From Thiotrichales bacterium (lineage in GTDB: Bacteria > Pseudomonadota > Gammaproteobacteria > HK1): a stretch of DNA of 64,000 bases. The stretch spans positions 124,789 through 188,788 of the forward strand of contig JAPOSC010000004.1 in NCBI GenBank assembly GCA_026709935.1, read 5' to 3'. How positions within the stretch are numbered: position 1 is the first letter of the stretch; each line of letters opens with the position of its first letter. Below, one piece after another: positions 54,731 through 63,100 of this stretch. The notes under the pieces are model-generated. The model saw nothing but the letters and a program-made list of their open reading frames with translations, was not told where the DNA came from and did no database searches. The position numbers were made by a program, and so were the translations under genes.

Positions 54731-55020
54731 CGGGGTATCACCCGCGCCCCGTGCTGGCGCCGCACCTGCATGCCCGCCCGCGCCTCGACCATGCAGGCCT
54801 GCCGGTTGGGCTCGCCGTCGATCTCCACCAGGCATTCGTGACAGTTGCCGATGAGGCACCAGGGGCCGCGCGGCGCGCCGGAGGCGGGGGTGGTACGGAA
54901 CCCGAGGACGCCGTTGGCGAGCAGGGCCGCCGCCACGGAATCCCCCTCGCACGCCTCGAAGGTCGTCCCCTCGAAGTCGAACGCGATGGTGCCGGTGGGG
55001 TCAGGCAGCCTGCGGAACAT
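54727..55020 (-). CDS. Small (2Fe-2S)-binding subunit of the dehydrogenase
   Basis: The 97-residue ferredoxin-like protein has plant-type cluster ligands: C in FEACEGDSVAAAL, C in PWCLIGNCHECLVEI, and C in NRQACMVEA. It matches HcnA/OoxA-type gamma subunits. Its ATG at 55020 overlaps the end of the DAO-type gene by 20 bases and its stop overlaps the next gene (ATGA). It carries electrons between the FAD subunits. Confidence 0.88.
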   Translation of the reverse strand: MFRRLPDPTGTIAFDFEGTTFEACEGDSVAAALLANGVLGFRTTPASGAPRGPWCLIGNCHECLVEIDGEPNRQACMVEARAGMQVRRQHGARVIPR

Positions 55021-56125
55021 CGAAGCGATCCGGCGCGAAGCAGGCCATCCCCTCGGGGATCTCGCCGTCGATCACCCAGCGACTCGCCTCGAGCGCGTGG
55101 TTCGCGGCCAGGGTGACACCACTGTGGCAGGTGAAGACGAAGGCGCCGGGATGGGCCCGCGACTGCGCGTAGATGGGAAACCCGTCCGGGGTCATCACCC
55201 GGAGCGCGCCCCAGGTGCGCACCACGCGGAGCGACGCGAGGCCCGGAAAGACGCGCACCGCGCGGTGGGCAATGTCGCGGCTCGTGCGGGCGAGCACCGA
55301 GGTGTCGAAGCCGCGGTCCTCGTGCGATGCACCGAACAGCATCGAGCCCTCGTCGGTCTGGCGTATTCCGAGGGTCGGGTGACCGAGCCACGGTGCGGTG
55401 CGCTCGGTGACGACGATCTGCCCGTGTTCGGGATGCACCGGCACGTCGAGTCCCACCATGGCGCCGAGCGCCTTCGAGCCGTGGCCGGCCGCGATGACCA
55501 CCTTGCCGCCGGTGATGGTTCCGCGTTCGGTGCGGAGGTCGAATCCGCCACCGTCAAGGGGCCGGATGGCGTCGACGCGCGCCCCCGCGAGATAGTCCGC
55601 GCCGAGGCCCGCGAGCGATGCGTGCAGGCCGCGCATGAGCTTCAGCGGGTTCGCGTGGCCGTCATACGGGCTGTAGGCGCCGCCGACGACTTCCGGCCCG
55701 CACGCCGGCAGCAGTTCCCGCACGCGGGCGGCGTCCAGAATCTCGTACTCGTAGCCGGCGTTGCCGACCGCGCGCTTCAGGCCCGCGAGCATCGAATCCA
55801 GCGCGGAGAGCTCCTCTTCGGACAGCGCCGCAATCACGCCGCCCGGGCGGGTGTAGTTCGGAGCAAGCCCGCCGTTTTCCGTCAGCGCTTCGGAGAGCTC
55901 GAACCAGCGCTCGGACGAGGCGCGCGACCACAGCGCGTACTCCGGCCGCCCCACGCCCTTGCCCTGCACCCACACGAGCCCGAAGTTGCCGCGGCTCGCG
56001 CGGTACGTCGCGTCCTCCTCGTCGAGCACCGCCACCCGCTGCCCGGCGCGCGCGAGGCCGTAGGCGACCGCGCCGCCGACCAAGCCGGCGCCGATCACCA
56101 CCACGTCGTAGCCGTCACCATGCAT
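55001..56125 (-). CDS. FAD-dependent oxidoreductase (DAO family), beta subunit
   Basis: The 374-residue protein has the GxGxxG loop VVIGAGLVGGAVAYGLA near residue 8. The C-terminal FAD region VRTWGALRVMTPDGFPI and HSGVTLAANHALEA are typical of the DAO family (HcnC, OoxB, D-hydroxyproline dehydrogenase). I chose the ATG at 56125 because GGAG sits seven bases upstream; ATGs at 56143 and 56233 are in frame. Together the three genes would make an alpha-beta-gamma dehydrogenase for an amine, imino acid or opine. Confidence 0.88.
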   Translation of the reverse strand: MHGDGYDVVVIGAGLVGGAVAYGLARAGQRVAVLDEEDATYRASRGNFGLVWVQGKGVGRPEYALWSRASSERWFELSEALTENGGLAPNYTRPGGVIAALSEEELSALDSMLAGLKRAVGNAGYEYEILDAARVRELLPACGPEVVGGAYSPYDGHANPLKLMRGLHASLAGLGADYLAGARVDAIRPLDGGGFDLRTERGTITGGKVVIAAGHGSKALGAMVGLDVPVHPEHGQIVVTERTAPWLGHPTLGIRQTDEGSMLFGASHEDRGFDTSVLARTSRDIAHRAVRVFPGLASLRVVRTWGALRVMTPDGFPIYAQSRAHPGAFVFTCHSGVTLAANHALEASRWVIDGEIPEGMACFAPDRFDVPQAA

Positions 56126-56542
56126 CGCAACGCTCCGGGACATGGAAGACACCCCGAGGATACCCCGGCCTGGCGTGCGGCCAGACCCTGCCGCATCCTC
56201 GACTCGTCTCAAGGGTAAGGCGATGATACCCACCCGAGCCAGTCGCGGCGGGGGTAGTGATGGACGAGGTCATCTCGACCGATTCCCGCGGGCGGGAGTC
56301 TCCCGGGATCTTCGAGCCCCTCCCTAAGTCTCTCCGCCACCGCGCGCTACCTCGCCGCCGACGGACGGTATCCCGGTGGTCTGACATCATGTGGGGCAAC
56401 ACGACCCGCACCCACGGATGGACACCTGATCCGCCGGTCCTGAAACGGGACGAGAGCGAAGACGAGTGCCCCGGGCTTTCACCGCGCAAGACCCGTATCA
56501 CGCGCTCGAAACCAGCGACCGCAACCGAGGGGATACACGGAA
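56126..56542. other. Divergent intergenic region between the dehydrogenase operon and the M20 peptidase gene
   Basis: These 417 bases hold the two promoters. They contain a GC-rich imperfect palindrome around 56281-56310 (CCCGCGGGCGGGAGTCTCCC) and an AT-poor stretch with no open frame that resembles a protein. No transporter or regulator gene is present. Nothing further can be supported. Confidence 0.4.
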
Positions 56543-57790
56543 ATGGACGCAACGAAACAGGCCCTGCTCGACCGCATCGAGGCCGATCGCGACATGCTGA
56601 TCGATTTCTTCTCGAAGTTCGTGCAGGCGAAGAGCCCGAACCCGCCCGGCGACACCCGCGAGGCGGTCGCGCACATCACCGGCTTTCTCGACGCCCGCGC
56701 GCTCCCCTACCGGATCATCGACCCCCGTCGCGAATTTCCCAATGTCGTCGGCACATTCGAGGGCGCGCGCCCGGGGCGCCATCTGGTGCTGAACGGGCAT
56801 ATCGATGTCTTTCCCGCCGGCGAGCACGAGACCTGGACCCACGGCGGCCCCTGGAGCGGCGCGATCGCGGACGGCAAGGTGTGGGGGCGCGGCTCCGCCG
56901 ACATGAAGTGCGGAACGAGTGCATCCATCTTCACGTTCATGTACCTGCACGCGCTGCGCGACCGGCTCAACGGCCGGCTCACCCTCACCGCGGTCTCCGA
57001 CGAGGAGACGTTCGGGCCGTGGGGTGCGCGCTACCTCATCGAGCACCACCCCGAGGCGCACGGCGACTGCTGCCTGAACGGCGAGCCGAGCAGCCCCTAC
57101 AGCATCCGCTTCGGCGAGAAGGGCCCGCTGTGGGTCGAGTTCACGGTGAAGACACAGGGGGCACACGGCGCCTACACCCACGCGACGGAGAGCGCGAGCA
57201 AGATCGGCGCCCGCCTCATCGCGGATCTGGAACGTATCGCGGAGCTGGATACGCCCGCCCCCGGCAATGTCGGCCCCCTGCTCGAGCGCGTGGCCGCAAC
57301 CACGGATCGGGCTCAGGGCGCGGGGGCGGCCGGGATCGTGCAGAAGGTCACCGTCAACATCGGCGTGATACGGGCCGGGCTCAAGGTGAACATGATCCCG
57401 AGCGAGTGCGTGATCGAGGCCGACTTCCGCCTGCCGATGGGGGTCGACAAGGACCGGGTGCTGACCGAGGTCGAGCGCATCGTCGCCGGCTATCCGCAGG
57501 TGCGCTGGTCCGTCATCAACCACTCGCCACCCGCATGGTGCGACCCCGAGCACGAGATGGTCGGCATCATCCAGGCCAACGTGCGGGCGCTGCGTGGCTT
57601 CGAGCCGCAACCGACGGCGAGTCTCGGCGGCACCGATGCGCGGCTGTGGCGCTACATCGACGTCCCCGCCTACGTCTACGGCCCCTTCCCTGCCGGCATG
57701 GGCAGCGGCGACGAGCACGTGCCGGTGGAGGATTTCCTGCACGTGGTGAGGACGCACGTGCTCTCCGCGTACGACTACCTCTCGCGCTGA
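56543..57790 (+). CDS. M20 family metallopeptidase/deacylase (ArgE/DapE-like)
   Basis: The 415-residue protein has the M20 metal-site motifs: LNGHIDVFPAG (His and Asp), GRGSADMKCG with the bridging Asp, SDEETFG (Glu base and ligand) and a final His in GDEHVPVEDFL. The middle lid domain is present (KGPLWVEFTVKTQGAHGAY). M20 enzymes remove an acyl or amino acid from N-acylated amino acids or dipeptides. Its neighbours are an amine-type dehydrogenase and a peptide-type binding protein, suggesting uptake and breakdown of an N-linked amino acid compound. The exact substrate is unknown. Confidence 0.9.
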   Translation: MDATKQALLDRIEADRDMLIDFFSKFVQAKSPNPPGDTREAVAHITGFLDARALPYRIIDPRREFPNVVGTFEGARPGRHLVLNGHIDVFPAGEHETWTHGGPWSGAIADGKVWGRGSADMKCGTSASIFTFMYLHALRDRLNGRLTLTAVSDEETFGPWGARYLIEHHPEAHGDCCLNGEPSSPYSIRFGEKGPLWVEFTVKTQGAHGAYTHATESASKIGARLIADLERIAELDTPAPGNVGPLLERVAATTDRAQGAGAAGIVQKVTVNIGVIRAGLKVNMIPSECVIEADFRLPMGVDKDRVLTEVERIVAGYPQVRWSVINHSPPAWCDPEHEMVGIIQANVRALRGFEPQPTASLGGTDARLWRYIDVPAYVYGPFPAGMGSGDEHVPVEDFLHVVRTHVLSAYDYLSR

Positions 57791-58089
57791 TCGGAGCGGG
57801 CGCCACGCGACTGCGGGCTCCGCTCGTATCGCCATGGGCGCACAGCGCCCGGCCCGACGATCTCACCGGCGATCTCACCGGTGATCCTGGCGGCGCGGCG
57901 CCCCACCCCACCTCGCCTCGACCGATCATCTCCTCGCGCACGGTGATGGCGCGCGACGCATCGTCGGAGTCCCGTCCGCCGTTTATCGCCATTTATCGCC
58001 GATTCGGCATCCTCGATGGTGCCGTGATAGGGTCGAAGGTCCAGCCAAGCTCAATCGAGCCCGGTCATCAAGACGAGAGAGGACAAATA

Positions 58090-59688
58090 ATGGTGAAGAA
58101 ACGAATCGAGCTCCAGCGCATGCTCGGAGACAAGCACCTCACGAGGCGCGAATTCCTCGGCTACACGAGTGCCATGGGTCTGTCGTTGTCGGCGGCGAGC
58201 GCCCTGTGGTCCGAGCGGGCGCTGGCCGACGCGCCCAGGGTCGGCGGTCACCTGCGTTGCGGCCTGAACGACGCGAACACGATCGACTCGCTGGACTCCA
58301 CCCAGTACAACGCGACCACGATGATCGTCATCAGCCGGGCCATCCGCGACAGCCTCGTCGATGTCGGCATCGACGGGCGGCCAGCTCCGAACCTCGCGGA
58401 AAGCTGGGAAGCCAGTCCCGACGCGAAGGTCTGGCGCTTCAGGCTCCGCCAGGGTGTCGAGTTCTCCAACGGGAAAAGCCTGACCACGGAAGACGTCGTC
58501 AACTCCATCAACGTGCACCGCGGCGAGGAGACCAAGTCCGCGGCCAAGGGTGTGTTCGCGGGAATCAGCGATGTCCGCGTCGAGGGTAACGACACCGTGG
58601 TGGTGGAAGTCACCGACGCCAACGCCGACCTGCCGTTCCTCTTCACCGACTACCACTTCAGCGTGGTGCCGACGGTGGACGGCCAGGCGGACCTGCATTC
58701 CCGGGAAGGGACGGGCTGCTACTTCCTGCGCGAGTTCGACCCCGGGGTGCGTACGACCCTGGAGCGCAACCCGAACTCCTGGCAGGCGGGCGAAGCCGGC
58801 TTCGTGGACTCGGTCGAGATCCTCGCGATTCTCGACGACACCTCGCGCGTGAACGCGCTTGTCAGTGGCTCCGTCGACGTCATCAACCGTCCCGACCTGA
58901 AGACCATCGCACGGCTGCAGCGCGTCCCCGGCGTGCAGATCGTCGACGTGCCGAGCAACCTCGCGTTCACGCACCCGATGCGCACCAACGTGCCGCCGTT
59001 CGACAACAACGACTTCCGGCTCGCGCTCAAGTACTCCACGCCGCGCCAGGAATTCGTCGACAAGATCCTCTTCGGCTATGGCGTCGCCGGCAACGATCAG
59101 CCCCTCGGCCCGCAGTTCACGAGCTACAACCCGGATCTGACCGTCGCCTACGATCTCGACAAGGCGCGGCACCACCTGAAGAAGTCGGGTCTCGAAGGCG
59201 CGAAGTTCGACATGAGCACCTCGGACACCGCCTACGGTGGGGCAGTGCTGGCGGCGCAGCTCTTCGCCGAGCACTGGCAGAAGATCGGCCTGCAGCCGAA
59301 CATCGTGCGCGAACCCAAGGATGGCTACTGGAGCGAGGTCTGGAACAAGAAGCCGTTCTGCAGTTGCTACTGGGGTCCCCGTCCGGTGGAGGACCTGATC
59401 CTGTCCATCGCGTACCTGTCCGACTCGCCGTGGAACGACACGGTGATCAACATTCCGCGCGTGGACGAGCTGGTGGTCAAGGCCCGCGGCGAGCTCGATC
59501 AGGCCAAACGCGTCACGATGTACCAGGAAGTCCAGCATCTCATCAGCGGCGAGGGCGGAACCATCATCCCCGCCTTCGGCAGCGACGTCGCCGCGGTCAA
59601 CGACAAGGTCGGCGTGCCCTCGCAGCTCGGTGGCGGCTGGGAGATGGACGGCGGCCATTTCGTCAAGCGCTGGTGGATGAAGGGCTGA
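58090..59688 (+). CDS. ABC transporter substrate-binding protein, family 5 (dipeptide/oligopeptide type), Tat-exported
   Basis: The 532-residue protein has a Tat signal (LTRREFLGYTSAM, then a hydrophobic stretch to ALA) and then the family 5 solute-binding fold (APNLAESWEASPDAKVWRFR, RQGVEFSNGKSLTTEDVV). The ATG at 58090 has GAGAGAGG upstream. No permease or ATPase follows; the next gene is on the other strand. It is thus an orphan binding protein, or its transporter lies elsewhere. The ligand may be a dipeptide or the compound handled by the M20 enzyme. Confidence 0.9.
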   Translation: MVKKRIELQRMLGDKHLTRREFLGYTSAMGLSLSAASALWSERALADAPRVGGHLRCGLNDANTIDSLDSTQYNATTMIVISRAIRDSLVDVGIDGRPAPNLAESWEASPDAKVWRFRLRQGVEFSNGKSLTTEDVVNSINVHRGEETKSAAKGVFAGISDVRVEGNDTVVVEVTDANADLPFLFTDYHFSVVPTVDGQADLHSREGTGCYFLREFDPGVRTTLERNPNSWQAGEAGFVDSVEILAILDDTSRVNALVSGSVDVINRPDLKTIARLQRVPGVQIVDVPSNLAFTHPMRTNVPPFDNNDFRLALKYSTPRQEFVDKILFGYGVAGNDQPLGPQFTSYNPDLTVAYDLDKARHHLKKSGLEGAKFDMSTSDTAYGGAVLAAQLFAEHWQKIGLQPNIVREPKDGYWSEVWNKKPFCSCYWGPRPVEDLILSIAYLSDSPWNDTVINIPRVDELVVKARGELDQAKRVTMYQEVQHLISGEGGTIIPAFGSDVAAVNDKVGVPSQLGGGWEMDGGHFVKRWWMKG

Positions 59689-59760
59689 CGCCAAGACCGG
59701 CAAGTGTCGAACGGGGGGCGGTACTCCGGCCGCCCCCTCCCCTCCGAGGCGATGGTGCGT

Positions 59761-60807
59761 TCAGTCGTGCCGGCCGTCGATGATCGCGGCGGCGAAGTCC
59801 AGCAGTCCTGCCGCCACATCCCCGAAACTCGCGAATTCAGGGCTGGTGCGTGCTCCGCGTCGGTACAGGTTGACGAGCTGGCGGAACACGATCGCGAGCC
59901 GGAACACCGACAGCACGCGGTAGAAGTGGAAGTTTCCGATGTCGATGCCCGAACGCCGGGCGTAGGCGTCGAGGACCTCGGCCCGGCTCGGAAACCCCGG
60001 CGCCGCGCTCGGCATCTGCCGGAGCTGGTGCATGGCGGGATGATCGTCGGGTTCGGTCCAGTAGCTCAGCAGGATGGCGAGGTCGTAGAGCGGACACCCG
60101 CGCGTGCACATGTCCCAGTCGACCACCGCAACCGGGGTGAAGCGGTCGGGGTCGAGGAGCACGTTGTCGAGCTTGAAGTCGTTGTGCACGAGCGCCACCG
60201 CGCGCTCGGGCTCGATGTGGTCCCCGAGCCACCTGACGATGCGCTGCACCGCGCGTCCCGGGTTGCCGTCGAAGGCGAGATGCGCGCGCTTCGCCCAACC
60301 CGCGACCTGGCGCGCGAGGAATCCGTGCGGGCGACCGAGCATGTCGAGCCCGACCGCGGCGGGTTCGACGCGATGCAGGTCGGCGAGCACCTCCACGAGA
60401 TCCGCCGCGATCCGCGCCGCCTGATCGGATCGGCCGGTGAGCGCCGGCGGAAGCTCCGCCCCGACCGCGATGCCCGCACGATACTCCATGAGGAAGAAGG
60501 GGGCGCCCAGGACCGCGGGGTCCTCGCACAGGTGGAACGCGCGCGGCGCGAGCGGAAACGCCCGCCACAACTGCGAGAGCACCCGATGCTCGCGCACCAT
60601 ATCGTGCGCCCCGGGCGGCAGCGGCCCCGGCGGCGGCCGACGCAGCACGCACGGCGCCCCGTCCACATCCAGCCGGTAGTTGAGGTTGGCGAATCCCGAC
60701 GAGAACTGGCGCGGCGGCGCGTCCAGCCCGAGCCGATGGCCGTGGGCTTCCAGGTGGCGGGCGAGGCGCGGCCAGTCCTGATCGATGGCGTCGGGGCGGA
60801 AATTCAT
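59761..60807 (-). CDS. Phosphotransferase family protein (APH/choline kinase fold)
   Basis: The 348-residue protein has the APH catalytic loop LVHNDFKLDNVLLD and the metal-binding AVVDWDMCTRG. The N-terminus has the ATP-binding glycine-rich region FSSGFANLNYRL and the lysine-position equivalent in LRRPP. This group resembles ACAD10/11-like kinases linked with acyl-CoA dehydrogenases, which phosphorylate 4-hydroxyacyl-CoA compounds. No acyl-CoA dehydrogenase gene is next to it. The 270-base gap upstream to the HlyU gene shows nothing I can call. Confidence 0.87.
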   Translation of the reverse strand: MNFRPDAIDQDWPRLARHLEAHGHRLGLDAPPRQFSSGFANLNYRLDVDGAPCVLRRPPPGPLPPGAHDMVREHRVLSQLWRAFPLAPRAFHLCEDPAVLGAPFFLMEYRAGIAVGAELPPALTGRSDQAARIAADLVEVLADLHRVEPAAVGLDMLGRPHGFLARQVAGWAKRAHLAFDGNPGRAVQRIVRWLGDHIEPERAVALVHNDFKLDNVLLDPDRFTPVAVVDWDMCTRGCPLYDLAILLSYWTEPDDHPAMHQLRQMPSAAPGFPSRAEVLDAYARRSGIDIGNFHFYRVLSVFRLAIVFRQLVNLYRRGARTSPEFASFGDVAAGLLDFAAAIIDGRHD

Positions 60808-61077
60808 CTCGATCGCGGAGCGGTGATTCCTTCAGGCCCATTGAAGCTGACGAAGATGGGAAGCCTCACGCCCCGATCCAACCATTCCCGCTGGCGACCC
60901 GAAAGGCCGGCCCGTCGTGTGATACCGGCGAGATTCAGCCCTCCGAACCGTCCGAATGGAGTCATTTCGAGATCGGGTTCCACCCGGTCGGAAACTGCTG
61001 ATCTCGACTGGACGGAGCCAGGGGAATCGCCGGTTCCGGCGGTCGCCTCTTGCCTGGAGCCGTCCGAGGGCCGCGGT

Positions 61078-61380
61078 TCAGGCGCGTGGAGCGCGAAACA
61101 CCCGCTCCCCCTGCTCGTCGATGATCTTGCGGGCCTTGCTCACCGACAGGCTGATCGCCGCCTCCCGCGACGTCGACGTGTCGGCGCGAATGAAGTGCGC
61201 TTCCTTCGTCTCCCCGTCGATGTCCTTGCGGATACGCCCTTCCGTCGACCAGCCTCCGCTCGCCTTGCGCGGGGTGGCGATGATGGTGAAGCCCTCATGC
61301 TCCACCGGCTCCGCACCTTCCGGTTCGCGTTCGCCCCCGTCGCCACCGCCGCCGAGCACGTTCTTCAGAAATCCGAGCAT
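61078..61380 (-). CDS. HlyU family protein
   Basis: The 100-residue protein starts MLGFLKNVLGGG and has the HlyU core YEGF-like HEGFTIIATPRKASGGWSTEGRI and KEAHFIRADTSTSREAAISLSVSKARKIIDEQG. Despite the name, this small family differs from the ArsR-type HlyU activator; its role is not established. The ATG at 61380 has GAGGGG upstream. An earlier in-frame start would add an arginine-rich non-family leader. Confidence 0.83.
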   Translation of the reverse strand: MLGFLKNVLGGGGDGGEREPEGAEPVEHEGFTIIATPRKASGGWSTEGRIRKDIDGETKEAHFIRADTSTSREAAISLSVSKARKIIDEQGERVFRAPRA

Positions 61381-61534
61381 TGTTCCGTTCCCCTCTTCGG
61401 CTCGATATGGAGCGTGTCGGCGGGGAAGTGTAGCCTGCGTAGTCCACCGGCTCGAACGCGACCCCGCGCGATGCGGAGACCGGCCGTGACCGGCAGGACA
61501 CGGCGCGAGAGCAACGACCCGGGAAACCGAAGCG

Positions 61535-62326
61535 ATGACTGAAACCGTCGGGCGCGACCTCGTCGAGTTCGCGCACCTCCTCGCCGATGCCGCGGGCGGG
61601 ATCGTGCGTCCTGCAGCGCGCGCACGGCGCACCGTGCACCGCAAGGCGGATGCCTCACCGGTGACCGAAGTCGACCGCGCGGTGGAGACCCGGCTGCGCG
61701 AGATGATCGCGGCCCGCTTTCCCGATCACGGGGTCATGGGCGAGGAGTTCGGCGGCGAACGGCTCGACGCCGAACACGTCTGGGTGCTCGACCCCATCGA
61801 CGGCACCAAGGCGTTCATGGCCGGACTGCCGATGTACGCCACCCTGATCGGTCTCGCACGAGGCGGCCGCCCCGTGCTCGGCGTCATCGACCAACCGGCG
61901 ACGCGCGAGCGCTGGACGGGCATCGACGGAAGCAGAGCCCGGCGCAACGGTGAGCGAGTGCACACTAACGCGTGCGAGCGGCTCGGCGATGCGCTGGTGT
62001 GCACGACCTCGCACGAGTACTACGAGGGCGAGGATGCGCACGCCCTGCGTCGCATCATCTCCGGTTCCGCGTGGATGGTGTACGGCGCGAACGGCCTCGC
62101 ATTCGCCCAAGTGGCCGGCGGATTCGTCGACGTTGCGCTCGAAGCCGGAGTCGGCGTGTACGACTACTGCGCCCTCGTTCCGGTGGTCGAGAACGCCGGC
62201 GGGGTGATGACCGGGTGGCGGGGAGAGCCTCTGACCCTCGATCCCGCGCCCGGCGGGAGAATCCTGGCGAGCGGCAACCGGGTGATGCACGAGGCCGCGA
62301 TGAACTGTCTGGCCGGAGCGGGCTGA
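61535..62326 (+). CDS. hisN: Histidinol-phosphatase (inositol monophosphatase family)
   Basis: The 263-residue protein has the FIG-superfamily metal site: GEEFG (E70-E71 region), DPIDGTKAF, and YDYCALVPVVENAGG at the C-terminus. The TYRKADxSPVTEVDRAVE segment (here HRKADASPVTEVDRAVE) matches HisN-type enzymes better than plain inositol monophosphatases. It would dephosphorylate histidinol phosphate in histidine synthesis. No other his gene is nearby. Inositol or another sugar phosphatase remains possible. Confidence 0.82.
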   Translation: MTETVGRDLVEFAHLLADAAGGIVRPAARARRTVHRKADASPVTEVDRAVETRLREMIAARFPDHGVMGEEFGGERLDAEHVWVLDPIDGTKAFMAGLPMYATLIGLARGGRPVLGVIDQPATRERWTGIDGSRARRNGERVHTNACERLGDALVCTTSHEYYEGEDAHALRRIISGSAWMVYGANGLAFAQVAGGFVDVALEAGVGVYDYCALVPVVENAGGVMTGWRGEPLTLDPAPGGRILASGNRVMHEAAMNCLAGAG

Positions 62327-62519
62327 GGCGCATCTCCGCCGGATCCACCATCTCCGCGCCAGCCATTCCCGCCGAGACGCCGGCCCCGAGCATTCCGCGG
62401 TGGCGATGACCCCATCGAAGCGGTAGGGTGGCGGCATCTCACCGGAACGCAATCCGGGACGGACTGCCGGAGCACGCCGTCGTCGTCCCGGCGCCGGTTT
62501 GCCGGATGCGGGGACTGAC

Positions 62520-62948
62520 ATGATGCAAAGCGAAGAACTGAAGGATGTGGGCCTCAAGGCGACCCAGCCGCGGTTGAAGATCCTGTCCGTGCTGGAGCAG
62601 CACCGCGACCGGCACATGAGCGCGGAGGATGTCTACCGGGCACTGATGGCCACGGACGACGACCTCGGTCTCGCGACGATCTACCGCGTGCTGACGCAGT
62701 TCGAATCCGCCGGACTCGTCATCCGGCACCACTTCGCGGGGGGGCATGCGGTGTTCGAGCTCGACTCGGGCGAGCACCACGACCACATCGTATGCATCGA
62801 CTGCGGCAAGGTGACCGAGTTCGTGGACAACACCATCGAGCGCCGGCAGATCACGATCGCCAAAAGGCACGGCTTCCGCCTCGCCGACCACTCGCTGGTG
62901 ATGCACGGCCACTGCGATCGCAAGGACTGCGAGCACCGCGAGTGCTGA
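62520..62948 (+). CDS. fur: Ferric uptake regulator Fur
   Basis: The 142-residue protein has a winged-helix N-terminus (LKATQPRLKILSVLE) with the DNA-recognition segment LGLATIYRVLTQFESAGLV, and the metal region HHDHIVCIDCGKVTEF with CxxC. A further C-terminal pair (HCDRKDCEHREC) is present. Fur binds Fe2+ and represses iron-uptake genes. The start is the first of two adjacent ATGs at 62520; GGGG lies upstream. The next gene encodes an iron-type permease. Confidence 0.94.
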   Translation: MMQSEELKDVGLKATQPRLKILSVLEQHRDRHMSAEDVYRALMATDDDLGLATIYRVLTQFESAGLVIRHHFAGGHAVFELDSGEHHDHIVCIDCGKVTEFVDNTIERRQITIAKRHGFRLADHSLVMHGHCDRKDCEHREC

Positions 62949-62953
62949 TGTAT

Positions 62954-63000
62954 CCGGTCCGTGAGGACCGGTATGCCTGTATCCGGTCCTTCAGGACCGG
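62954..63000 (+). terminator. Twin hairpins after fur
   Basis: Two hairpins with the same 7-bp stem, CCGGTCC and GGACCGG, stand 29 bases apart (62954-62971 with loop GTGA, 62983-63000 with loop TTCA). They start six bases after the fur stop. There is no T-run, so they may act as RNA stabilisers or a Rho-linked stop rather than a simple terminator. Confidence 0.65.
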
Positions 63001-63100
63001 TGTGCTCGAACCGTTCCGTCCACTTGCAGCCTCCCCCAACTCTTCACTCGCAGACCCTGCCGAGTCCCATCGGCGCCCGGGCCCGGGACGCTGAACGCAG

